Shown: one piece after another, positions 45,318 through 53,677 of the stretch | Position numbering within the stretch: the stretch's first letter is position 1 | Layout of the letters: each line of letters begins with the position of its first letter | Assembly: GCA_037482215.1 (NCBI GenBank) | Contig: CP148074.1 | Span: 3,968,001-4,032,000, forward strand | DNA: 64,000 nt | Reading direction: 5' to 3' | Source: Pseudomonas mendocina | GTDB lineage: Bacteria; Pseudomonadota; Gammaproteobacteria; Pseudomonadales; Pseudomonadaceae | Position numbers and translations under genes: made by a program | Notes under the pieces: model-generated | Database searches by the model: none | What the model was told of the DNA's origin: nothing | The model's input: the letters and a program-made list of their open reading frames with translations, nothing else

Positions 45318-47646
45318 GCGTCTGCTGCCCCGCGCCTTTTTGCTGTTGCTGCTGGCCCTATTGGCGCTGGCAGCATGGCAGTGGCGTGCCGGTCCGCCGG
45401 TGGCAGCCGACATGCTCGCGTTACTGCCCAAAGACAGCGACGACGCACTGATCCAGCAAGCCGAAGAGCGCATGCAAGCACCGCTTAACCGCGAGCTGCT
45501 GCTGTTGGTCGGCCACGCCCAACGGGATCAAGCCATCGCTTTAGCGCAACACGTCGCCGGGCAATTAGAGGCCAGCCAGCGCTTCAGCCAAGTGCAGTGG
45601 CAGGTCAATGATGACCTCGCCAGCCTGCGCGACTACCTGCGCAGCAATCGTCTGGCCCTGCTGCCTGCGGCTGACCGCGAACTGCTGCTGAATCACCCGC
45701 AACAGCTGATTGAACAACGTGCCGCGCAGTTCTTTGATCCGTTCAACAGCTTCAGCCTGTTGCCCACAGAAGAAGACTGGTTCGGCTTTGCCGCCCGCGC
45801 CCAACAGGCGCTCAACCACGGCAGCCGCGTACAGCCTGACCTCAGCAGCGGCGCACTGTTGATTGAAGACAACGGCACCACCTGGGCCTTGCTGCGTGCC
45901 AGCGCCCACGGCAGCGCCTTTGATATGCAGGAACCGCCGCTGATTGCCGAGCAAGTGGCCGCCAGTCGCGCTCAGGTTGAAGCCGCAGGCGGTGAGCTGC
46001 TGGCCACGGGCGGCGTGCTCTACGCGGCTGCTGGGCAAGCCAAAGCCACCCGCGAGATTAGCCTGATCGGCGGTGGCGCGACCCTCGGCACCTTGCTGCT
46101 ACTCCTGTTCGCCTTCCGCCGCCTGCGCGTGTTGGTCAGCTTGCTGCCGATTGGCATGGCGCTGCTGGCAGGCATCAGCGCTTGTGTGCTGGTGTTCGGC
46201 CAGATCAACGCCCTCACCCTGGTGCTCGGCGCCAGTCTGGTCGGGGTCGCGGCAGATTATCCGCAGCACTACTTGAGCAAGAGCTGGGCACAAAACGCCG
46301 AGAGCCACACCTGGGACAGTTGGGCCGCGGTGCGCGCCACGCTGCCGGGCCTGAGCTTGAGCTTGGGCACCAATCTGGTCGGTTATCTAGCCTTGGCCTT
46401 CACCCCGTTCCCGGCCTTGACCCAAGTCGCGCTGTTCTCAGCAGCCGGTTTAGTGGCGGCGTACCTGTGTTCAGTGTGCCTGCTGCCTGCCTGGCTGCGC
46501 GGCCTACAGCTGAGGCCGGCGCCGAGTCTGATGAACCTGAGCACGCGCCTGCTCAGCCTGCGTGAGCGCCTACTGCGTAAAACCGGCAGCACACCGCTGT
46601 TCCTACTGCTCATGTTGTTCTGTGCAGGCGGCATCTGGCAGTTGCACACTCAAAACGATCTTCGCCAATGGCTAGGCAAAGAGCCGCAACTGGCGGCACA
46701 GGCGCAGCGCATTGCCGAGCTGACCGGTCAGCAACCCACCAGCCAGTTCTTTCTGGTGCGGGCTGATAACACTGAACAACTGCTGCAACGTCAGGCCGAA
46801 TTGAGCCTGCGTCTGGATCAAGCCATCAGCGCAGGCAGCCTGCGCGGTTATCAAAGCCTGACTCAACTGGTCGCCCCACAAAGCCAGCTGCAGCCGCTGC
46901 ACGATGCGCTGCACAAGCTCCCTGAACACTGGCAGCCGCTGCTCGACCTTGGCCTTGAGAGAAGCGCGCTGGAGCAGGAGCTGAACCTGCTCAGCACCCG
47001 CACGCCAGCGACACTGCAACAGGCGCTGGCCAGCCCGATTGGCGAGCCGTGGCGAGCGCTGTGGCTGGGGGACAATGAGCAAGGCGTCGCGGCCATCGTC
47101 AGCCTGCAAGGGCTGAACAGCAGCGCCGAACTGCAAACGCTTGCGGCTGGCCTGCGGGGCGTGCAGGCAGTGGATCGCATCGGCGAACTCAATGCCCTGT
47201 TCAGCGTCACCCAACTGACCGCGGCTGAACTCAAACTGATCTCCTCAGCCGCCATTCTGGTGCTGCTGTGCATCCCCTTTGGCTTCGGCGGCGCGCTGCG
47301 TGTGGTCTGCCTGCCGCTGCTGGCCGCCTGCGCCGCGCTGGCCTGCCTTGGCTGGTTGGGCCAGCCCCTGACCTTGTTCAGCCTGTTCGGCCTGCTGCTG
47401 ATCACTGCGATTGGCGTTGATTACGCGATTCTGATGCGGGAGAACATTGGTGGCGCGGCAGTGAGCCTGCTCGGCACCTTGCTCTCAGCGATCACCAGTT
47501 GGCTGTCCTTCGGCTTGCTACTGATCAGTGATACTCCGGCCATTGCCAACTTCGGTCTGGCCATCAGCCTCGGCCTGCTGTTCTGCTTCCTGCTCGCGCC
47601 ATGGGCCGGGCACGCCCAGGCTAAAACTGCCGGAGCTGTCCTATGA
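45307..47646 (+). CDS. MMPL/RND-type exporter of the aryl polyene cluster (ApeM-like)
   Basis: 779 residues, two repeats of a large periplasmic domain followed by five to six membrane helices. Each half has the MMPL helix signature: LVGVAADYPQHYLSKSW in the first and ITAIGVDYAILMRENIG in the second, with the proton-relay Asp. It probably extracts the polyene lipid from the inner membrane for outer-membrane delivery. The frame begins with TTG at 45307, overlapping the LolA-like stop; AGGAG lies upstream. Confidence 0.9.
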   Translation: MNSERLLPRAFLLLLLALLALAAWQWRAGPPVAADMLALLPKDSDDALIQQAEERMQAPLNRELLLLVGHAQRDQAIALAQHVAGQLEASQRFSQVQWQVNDDLASLRDYLRSNRLALLPAADRELLLNHPQQLIEQRAAQFFDPFNSFSLLPTEEDWFGFAARAQQALNHGSRVQPDLSSGALLIEDNGTTWALLRASAHGSAFDMQEPPLIAEQVAASRAQVEAAGGELLATGGVLYAAAGQAKATREISLIGGGATLGTLLLLLFAFRRLRVLVSLLPIGMALLAGISACVLVFGQINALTLVLGASLVGVAADYPQHYLSKSWAQNAESHTWDSWAAVRATLPGLSLSLGTNLVGYLALAFTPFPALTQVALFSAAGLVAAYLCSVCLLPAWLRGLQLRPAPSLMNLSTRLLSLRERLLRKTGSTPLFLLLMLFCAGGIWQLHTQNDLRQWLGKEPQLAAQAQRIAELTGQQPTSQFFLVRADNTEQLLQRQAELSLRLDQAISAGSLRGYQSLTQLVAPQSQLQPLHDALHKLPEHWQPLLDLGLERSALEQELNLLSTRTPATLQQALASPIGEPWRALWLGDNEQGVAAIVSLQGLNSSAELQTLAAGLRGVQAVDRIGELNALFSVTQLTAAELKLISSAAILVLLCIPFGFGGALRVVCLPLLAACAALACLGWLGQPLTLFSLFGLLLITAIGVDYAILMRENIGGAAVSLLGTLLSAITSWLSFGLLLISDTPAIANFGLAISLGLLFCFLLAPWAGHAQAKTAGAVL

Positions 47647-48803
47647 GCGTGCTCGGTTTCTGGTTAATCGCTCTGGTGATCTACGCGCTGGTTGCCACCC
47701 TCGGTGGTAAGCGCCTGATCCCAATTGTGGGCCAGTTGCTGGTGGCCAGTCTGGCGATACCTGCCCTGCTGCTGGGCTGGGTTGAACCGCATTGGCAGCT
47801 CAGCGCAACCGACCTGCTCGCCCCGGACTGGCTTCAACTGCTCTACGGCCTGTGCTTTGCCCTGCTGCTGGGTTACATCCTGAGTGATGTGATTGATCTG
47901 GATGTGAGCAGCGCCTGCCTGAAAATCGCCCTGCCGAGCTTCCTTGTGCCGATGCTGGCCGGGCTGGCCTGCGCTTTGTGGCTGTTGCCCGGCGAGCACA
48001 GCTGGCTGAGTGCAGTGGGCATCGGCCTGCTGTTTTCCATCACCGCGATTCCGGTGCTGTACCTGTTTTTGCAGAACATCGGCTACCCGCCGGAGCAAAC
48101 CAAGCGCCTGATGCATGCGGCGATTCTGATGGATTTTCTGTGCTGGAGCCTGTTCGGCTTAGCCCAAGGCAGCAATGATCCGGCGGCCCTGCTGTGGCCG
48201 TTGCTGGCTGCTGCGCTACCTGCCATGTTGCGAGCGCTGGGCTTGCGTCACGGTCTGTTCTACAGCCTGCCGTTCTTTGCCCTGATGGTGCTGTTCCAGT
48301 ACCTGCACCTGAATGCGCTGGTCTTCGGCATCGCTTACATGCTGTGCCTGGCTTGGCAGAAGCAGCCTTTTCAATTACCGCTGAAGGATGCGCATTTCAA
48401 GCGTTTGCTCAACGGCCTAGCGGTGCCGCTGATCCTCACTTACGGCGTGCTCTGGGTGGATTTCCACAACCTCGGCAACGGCCTCACCTGGCAGCACCTG
48501 CTGGCCTTGTTTGTACTGCCGGTGCTGAGCAAAGTCATCGGTAGCTGGCTGGGCCTGCACTGGGCTGATCCGCAAAGCCCGGCGCGGGTGAAATGGCACG
48601 AAAGCATCCTGCTGAATATTCGCGGCCTGACCGAAATCGTCTTCCTCAACTTGCTCCTGCAATTGCAGCTGATCGACTCGCTGGTGTATTTCAGCCTGTT
48701 GCTCATGAGCCTGTTTTCAACACTGCTGCCAGCACTGCTCGGCCGCAGGTCTGCCAAATCCTTAAAGCATAACGAGGCCAGTAGAAGCCATGAACTCACC
48801 TGA
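47643..48803 (+). CDS. CPA2 antiporter-like membrane protein
   Basis: 386 residues with about 11-12 transmembrane helices. It shows the Kef/CPA2 layout: GKRLIPIVGQLLVASLAIP at the front, GIGLLFSITAIPVLYLFLQ, HAAILMDFLCWSLFGLAQ and, near the end, LLNIRGLTEIVFLNLLLQ. The ion-binding aspartate pair of electrogenic CPA2 transporters is reduced to MD. It may set local ion or proton balance or have been recruited to move the product; the role is unknown. ATGA overlap with the MMPL gene makes it part of the same operon. Confidence 0.75.
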   Translation: MSVLGFWLIALVIYALVATLGGKRLIPIVGQLLVASLAIPALLLGWVEPHWQLSATDLLAPDWLQLLYGLCFALLLGYILSDVIDLDVSSACLKIALPSFLVPMLAGLACALWLLPGEHSWLSAVGIGLLFSITAIPVLYLFLQNIGYPPEQTKRLMHAAILMDFLCWSLFGLAQGSNDPAALLWPLLAAALPAMLRALGLRHGLFYSLPFFALMVLFQYLHLNALVFGIAYMLCLAWQKQPFQLPLKDAHFKRLLNGLAVPLILTYGVLWVDFHNLGNGLTWQHLLALFVLPVLSKVIGSWLGLHWADPQSPARVKWHESILLNIRGLTEIVFLNLLLQLQLIDSLVYFSLLLMSLFSTLLPALLGRRSAKSLKHNEASRSHELT

Positions 48804-50034
48804 AGTTGAACGGCGTAGTGTCGTAGTCATTGGTGCGGGCCCTTCCGGTTCAATCGCCGCCGCCATCCTCAAACGCAAAGGTCACGATGTCCTGATTCTG
48901 GAGCGTCAGCGTTTCCCACGCTTCTCCATCGGCGAAAGCCTGCTCTCGCACTGCCTGGACTTCGTTGAAGAAGCCGGGATGCTGGAGGCCGTGCGTGCAG
49001 CCGGTTTCCAGACCAAGCACGGTGCAGCGTTCGGCTGGGGCGAGCGTTACAGCGAGTTTGACTTCCGCGATACCTTTACGCCGGGCATGGGCTCGACCTA
49101 TCAGGTGCTGCGTGCTGATTTCGACAAGCTGCTGGCTGATCAGGCCGAGCTGCAAGGCACGGAGATTCGCTACGAAGAGGAAATCTACGCGGTGGATTTT
49201 GACCGCGCCCAGCCGCGCCTGAGTGTGCGCCGCTTGCAGGATGGCCATGAGTATCAGATCGAGTGCGATTTCGTCCTCGATGGCAGTGGTTACGGCCGCG
49301 TGCTGCCGCGCCTGCTCGACCTTGATACGCCGTCCAGTTTCCCGGTGCGTAAAGCCGTGTTCACCCACGTGGAAGACCGCAGCGCAGGCACTGGCTTTGA
49401 CCGCGAAAAAATCCTCATCACCACCCATCCGACCCTGCGCGATGTGTGGTTCTGGACCATCCCATTCAGCAATGGTCGCTGCTCGGTTGGCGTGGTGGCC
49501 GCTGCGGAACGCTATGAGGGCCGCCCGGACGATCTGGATGCCTGCCTCAAGCAGTTCATCGAAGAGACCCCAAGCCTTAACAAGGTGCTGAAAAACGCCG
49601 TGTGGGACACCCCGGCGCGTACCATTGGCGGTTACTCGGCCAACGTCAAATCCCTGCACGGCCCAGGCTTTGCACTGCTGGGCAACGCAGCGGAGTTCCT
49701 CGACCCGGTGTTCAGCTCTGGCGTGACCATCGCCATGCGCTCCTCCAGCATGGCCGCGAACCTGCTCGACCGTCAGTTGAAGGGCGAAAGCGTGGACTGG
49801 GAAACCGAGTTCGCCATTCCCCTCAAGCGCGGCGTGGACACCTTCCGCGTGTACGTTGAAGGCTGGTACGACGGCAGCTTCCAGGACGTGATTTATTACG
49901 AGAAAGCCCAACCGGAAATCCGCCGCATGATCAGCTCGATCCTTGCCGGTTACGCTTGGGACGAAAAGAACCCTTACGTCGCCGAACCGCGCCGCCGTTT
50001 GCGGGTACTCGCTGAAGTCTGCGCCAGCAACTGA
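48790..50034 (+). CDS. Flavin-dependent halogenase-like oxidoreductase
   Basis: 414 residues. FAD-binding GAGPSG (15-20) at the front, GESLLSHCLDF, then FQTKHGAAFGWG with K76 where flavin halogenases keep the catalytic Lys, and VWFWTIPF giving the halogenase hallmark WxWxIP at 220-225. LGNAAEFLDPVFSSGVTIAM closes the FAD domain. Xanthomonadins are brominated aryl polyenes, so ring halogenation of the product is plausible; related proteins in other polyene clusters are often named only as FAD oxidoreductases and may act otherwise. No flavin reductase gene is in the cluster. Overlaps the previous gene by 14 bases. Confidence 0.83.
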   Translation: MNSPEVERRSVVVIGAGPSGSIAAAILKRKGHDVLILERQRFPRFSIGESLLSHCLDFVEEAGMLEAVRAAGFQTKHGAAFGWGERYSEFDFRDTFTPGMGSTYQVLRADFDKLLADQAELQGTEIRYEEEIYAVDFDRAQPRLSVRRLQDGHEYQIECDFVLDGSGYGRVLPRLLDLDTPSSFPVRKAVFTHVEDRSAGTGFDREKILITTHPTLRDVWFWTIPFSNGRCSVGVVAAAERYEGRPDDLDACLKQFIEETPSLNKVLKNAVWDTPARTIGGYSANVKSLHGPGFALLGNAAEFLDPVFSSGVTIAMRSSSMAANLLDRQLKGESVDWETEFAIPLKRGVDTFRVYVEGWYDGSFQDVIYYEKAQPEIRRMISSILAGYAWDEKNPYVAEPRRRLRVLAEVCASN

Positions 50035-50051
50035 CTTAACCAAGGACTGTT

Positions 50052-50777
50052 ATGAACAACCCGGCCGCTACCTACGTTGAAGAAACCCGCTTTGGCTTCT
50101 GGTTCCTGCGCAGCCATGTGTGGCACCACCATGTGCTGCGTGTGGCGATCAACGACCTGCTGACCCGCTTTGACACGCCACTGCCTGAGGCACCGGTGAT
50201 TCTCGATGCAGGATGCGGTCAGGGCCGCTCATTCGGCCTGCTGGCTAATGCATTTAGACCGTCAAAGATCATCGGTCTGGACGCCGACCCGCACAGCCTC
50301 GACTGCTCCCGCGCCGAGGCTCAGCGTCTGGGTCTGGACGTGGATCTGGTGCTCAGCGATTGCGGCAAAATCGACCTGCCTGATGCCAGCGTTGACCTGC
50401 TGTTCTGCCATCAGGTATTCCATCATCTGGTGGAACAGGAAAAGGCCTTGGCCGAGTTCTGGCGCGTGCTGAAACCGGGCGGCCGCCTGTTGTTTGCCGA
50501 GTCCACTAAGTACTACATCGACACGTGGGTAATCCGCTGGCTGTTCCGTCACCCGATGCACGTGCAAAAGAGTGCCGACGAATACCTGGCCATGCTGCGC
50601 GGCCAAGGCTTCCAATTCACTGAGCAAAACATCTCCTACCCTTATCTGTGGTGGAGCCGCTCGACTGACTTCGGTCTGCTGGAGCGCTGGGGCCTGCAAA
50701 AGCCCAAGCCGTTCGGCCAACGTAATGAAACCCTGGTCAACGTGGTCGCGACCAAACCGCTGGAGGCAACTGCCTGA
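50052..50777 (+). CDS. SAM-dependent methyltransferase (ApeB-like)
   Basis: 241-residue class I methyltransferase with motif I ILDAGCGQGRSFGLLA, acidic IGLDADPHSLDC and LFCHQVFHHLV, then LKPGGRLLFAES. In aryl polyene systems a methyltransferase decorates the aromatic head. AAGGAC is upstream of the ATG. The stop overlaps the next start (TGATG). Confidence 0.87.
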   Translation: MNNPAATYVEETRFGFWFLRSHVWHHHVLRVAINDLLTRFDTPLPEAPVILDAGCGQGRSFGLLANAFRPSKIIGLDADPHSLDCSRAEAQRLGLDVDLVLSDCGKIDLPDASVDLLFCHQVFHHLVEQEKALAEFWRVLKPGGRLLFAESTKYYIDTWVIRWLFRHPMHVQKSADEYLAMLRGQGFQFTEQNISYPYLWWSRSTDFGLLERWGLQKPKPFGQRNETLVNVVATKPLEATA

Positions 50778-51277
50778 TGCTACGCGCCCTGTTGTTAAGC
50801 CTGAGCCTGCTGCTGAGCGCCTGCGCCAGCCACACCGCCCTGCCTGAACGGCAGACCGCATTGGTGGCTGAGTTGCCGCTAACCTTGCAGGTGCAACGGC
50901 AAACAACAGCCGACCAGCAAGACTGGCTGCTCGTGCTGCAAGACGAAAACGGCAGCCTGCGCGCCTCACTGTTTGACCCGATTGGCGTACCGCTTGCGCG
51001 CCAGCAACTGCGTGACGGCTCCTGGCATAACGACGGCCTGCTGCCGCCCAATTACGAAGCCCGTGAGCTGTTCAGTGCCCTGCTGTTTGCCCTGACACCG
51101 GCTGATCAGCTAAACGCAGCCTACCCAAGCGACAACTGGCAGGTGCAGGCAACGGGCAGCCGCCAGCTCGCACCGCAGTGGCGTATCGACTACCGCACGC
51201 CGCTGGATTTCACCCTGTATCAACCGGCTGACCTGCGTTACCAGATCAGCCCGCTCCCTGACGACAAGGCACCTTAA
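50777..51277 (+). CDS. DUF3261-type lipoprotein
   Basis: 166 residues with a lipoprotein signal (LRALLLSLSLLLSACASH; lipid-modified Cys at 16). The rest is beta-rich (LPLTLQVQRQTTADQQDW, DWLLVLQDENG-like) and resembles the outer-membrane LolB-like lipoproteins that accompany the LolA-like protein in these clusters. Probably the outer-membrane receptor for the exported polyene. Coupled by one-base stop/start overlaps on both sides. Confidence 0.8.
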   Translation: MLRALLLSLSLLLSACASHTALPERQTALVAELPLTLQVQRQTTADQQDWLLVLQDENGSLRASLFDPIGVPLARQQLRDGSWHNDGLLPPNYEARELFSALLFALTPADQLNAAYPSDNWQVQATGSRQLAPQWRIDYRTPLDFTLYQPADLRYQISPLPDDKAP

Positions 51278-52491
51278 TGGCTACTTACTTGAACGCCCTG
51301 GGGCTCAATTGCGCACTCGGCCAAGGCAAAGCTGCCGTGGCCCGCGCCCTGTTTAGCGGCGACAGCAGCGGCATGCGCCGCGAAAGCGGCTGGGTTCCCG
51401 AACTCTCGCTCACCGTGGGCGCCGTGCCCGGCGAGCTACCGCCCCTACCAGAGCTGGCAGAGCACCCGCTGTGTCGCAACAGCCAGCTGCTGCTGGCCGC
51501 CGCACTGGAGATTGAAGACAGCCTGCGTGCAGCTGTGGCCCAGTTCGGAGCCGAACGTGTTGGCGTGGTACTCGGCACCAGCACCACCGGCATCGACGAA
51601 GCCAGCCAGGGTATCGCCCACTTTCTGCACAACGGCGAACTGCCGCCCAGCTATCACTATGCCCAGCAGGAGCTGGCAGAACCGGCCAGCTTCCTCAGCG
51701 ACTGGCTGGGCGTCTGCGGCCCCAGCTACAGCATCTCCACCGCCTGCACCTCCGGTGCCCGCGCCCTGCTCAGCGCCCAGCGTCTGCTCAATCTCGGCGT
51801 ATGCGATGCGGTGATCTGCGGTGGCGTGGACAGCCTGTGCAAGCTCACGCTGAATGGTTTCTCGGCTCTGGAAGCCGTCAGCCCGGAACTGTGCAACCCG
51901 TTCTCGCGCAACCGCAAAGGCATCAACATCGGCGAAGGTGCAGCGCTGTTCCTGATGACCCGTGAACCGCTGGACGCAAGCAGCGCGCCCATCGCCCTGC
52001 TTGGCGGCGGCGCCAGCTCGGATGCGCACCATATTTCCGCACCGCACCCGCAAGGCACCGGTGCGCAAACCGCCATGAGCAAAGCCCTGACGGCAGCTGG
52101 CATCACTGCCGAGCAAATCGACTACCTCAACCTGCACGGCACCGCGACCCAGCACAACGACGCCATGGAAAGCATCGCTGTGCAGGCCATCTTCCCCCAC
52201 GGCGTGCCCTGCTCCAGTAGCAAGCCGCTCACCGGGCATACCTTAGGTGCTGCGGGCGCGCTGGAGGCGGCGTTCTGCTGGCTGAGCCTGAGCACTTACA
52301 ACGCCGACAACCTGCTGCCCCCCCAGCGCTGGGATGGCGAGGCCGATCCGGCCCTGCCTGCACTCAACCTGGTGAAGCCCGGCACACATCTGACAACACG
52401 CAACGGACGCGCATTGATGAGTAACTCTTTCGCCTTTGGCGGCAACAACATCAGCCTGATCATCGGCGACGCCCAAGGAGAACGCCCATGA
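51277..52491 (+). CDS. Beta-ketoacyl-ACP synthase (ApeO-like)
   Basis: 404-residue condensing enzyme with a complete Cys-His-His triad: C157 in STACTSG, H287 in NLHGTATQHND and H321 in PLTGHTLGAAG. It should extend the polyene chain with malonyl-ACP and, by analogy with known systems, pair with the triad-less protein at 36875. TAATG overlap with the lipoprotein gene; four-base overlap with the dehydratase gene. Confidence 0.92.
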   Translation: MATYLNALGLNCALGQGKAAVARALFSGDSSGMRRESGWVPELSLTVGAVPGELPPLPELAEHPLCRNSQLLLAAALEIEDSLRAAVAQFGAERVGVVLGTSTTGIDEASQGIAHFLHNGELPPSYHYAQQELAEPASFLSDWLGVCGPSYSISTACTSGARALLSAQRLLNLGVCDAVICGGVDSLCKLTLNGFSALEAVSPELCNPFSRNRKGINIGEGAALFLMTREPLDASSAPIALLGGGASSDAHHISAPHPQGTGAQTAMSKALTAAGITAEQIDYLNLHGTATQHNDAMESIAVQAIFPHGVPCSSSKPLTGHTLGAAGALEAAFCWLSLSTYNADNLLPPQRWDGEADPALPALNLVKPGTHLTTRNGRALMSNSFAFGGNNISLIIGDAQGERP

Positions 52492-52952
52492 CCTTGTGGC
52501 CAGTTGCCGAGCTAGTGCCCCATGCAGGGGACATGATCCTGCTGGATCAAGTCCAGCGCTTTGGCGATGAAGACATCGAAACCCGCCTCACCGTGCGCGA
52601 CGGCGGCCTGTTCAATCAGGACGACGGCAGCCTGCCCGCCTGGGTCGGCATCGAAATCATGGCGCAAAGCGTCGCGGCCTACGCGGGCTGCCATGCCCGC
52701 ACACGCGGCGAGCCAGTTGAGCTGGGCTTTTTGCTCGGCACTCGCAACTACCAGTGCAATGTTGAGCGCTTTCCGCTTGGCGCCGAGCTGCACATCCACG
52801 CCACCCGCTCCCTGCAAGACGACAACGGCATGGGCGTTTTCGAATGCCACTTAACCGGCACTGGCATTGAAGCCATCGCCCGGCTTAACGTATTCCGCCC
52901 GCCGCAGGTGGCCAGTTATCTACAAGAAGAATTTCAGGATACACAACGATGA
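52488..52952 (+). CDS. 3-hydroxyacyl-ACP dehydratase (ApeP-like)
   Basis: 154-residue single hotdog domain: LVPHAGDMILLDQ (His in the FabZ-like position) and WVGIEIMAQSVAAYAGCHA (Glu-containing central helix). It removes water after ketoreduction to make each double bond. A second dehydratase domain is fused to the ligase at 39428. ATGA overlaps on both sides. Confidence 0.9.
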   Translation: MTLWPVAELVPHAGDMILLDQVQRFGDEDIETRLTVRDGGLFNQDDGSLPAWVGIEIMAQSVAAYAGCHARTRGEPVELGFLLGTRNYQCNVERFPLGAELHIHATRSLQDDNGMGVFECHLTGTGIEAIARLNVFRPPQVASYLQEEFQDTQR

Positions 52953-53677
52953 GTGAAACCATTCTGGTCACAGGCTCCAGCCGGGGTATCGGCCGTGCGA
53001 TTGCCTTGCGTCTGGCCAAAAGCGGCTACGACATCGTCCTCCACTGCCGCTCCCGTATCGAAGAAGCGCAGGCCGTGCAGAGCCAGATCGAAGCACTGGG
53101 CCAACAGGCGCGCATCCTTCAGTTCGATGTCTCCGACCGCGCTGCCTGCCGCGCCACACTGGAAGCCGATGTTGAACAACACGGCGCTTATTACGGCGTG
53201 GTCTGCAACGCTGGCCTGACCCGCGACGGTGCGTTTCCCGCCCTGAGTGAAGATGATTGGGACAGCGTGCTGCGCACCAACCTCGATGGTTTCTATAACG
53301 TCCTGCACCCGCTGACCATGCCGATGATCCGCCGCCGCAAGGCCGGGCGCATTGTCTGCATCACCTCGGTGTCGGGTTTGATCGGTAATCGCGGCCAGGT
53401 CAACTACAGCGCCAGCAAAGCCGGTGTGATCGGCGCTGCCAAAGCCCTCGCCATCGAGCTGGGCAAGCGCAAAATCACCGTCAACTGCGTCGCGCCGGGG
53501 CTGATTGATACGGACATCGTTGATGACGACGTGCCGATTGAAGAAATCCTCAAAATGGTCCCGGCAGCCCGCATGGGCACACCGGAAGAAGTGGCCGGTG
53601 CAGTTAATTTTCTGATGTCTGAGGAGGCGGCTTACATCACCCGCCAGGTCCTCGCAGTGAACGGTGGGTTGTGCTGA
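52949..53677 (+). CDS. 3-oxoacyl-ACP reductase (ApeQ-like, FabG family)
   Basis: 242-residue short-chain dehydrogenase: TGSSRGIGRAIAL (NADP-binding), CNAGLTRDG, the catalytic Ser in ITSVSGLIGNRGQ and YSASK, with FabG-type end ITRQVLAVNGGLC. It reduces the beta-keto group in each elongation round. Confidence 0.93.
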   Translation: MSETILVTGSSRGIGRAIALRLAKSGYDIVLHCRSRIEEAQAVQSQIEALGQQARILQFDVSDRAACRATLEADVEQHGAYYGVVCNAGLTRDGAFPALSEDDWDSVLRTNLDGFYNVLHPLTMPMIRRRKAGRIVCITSVSGLIGNRGQVNYSASKAGVIGAAKALAIELGKRKITVNCVAPGLIDTDIVDDDVPIEEILKMVPAARMGTPEEVAGAVNFLMSEEAAYITRQVLAVNGGLC

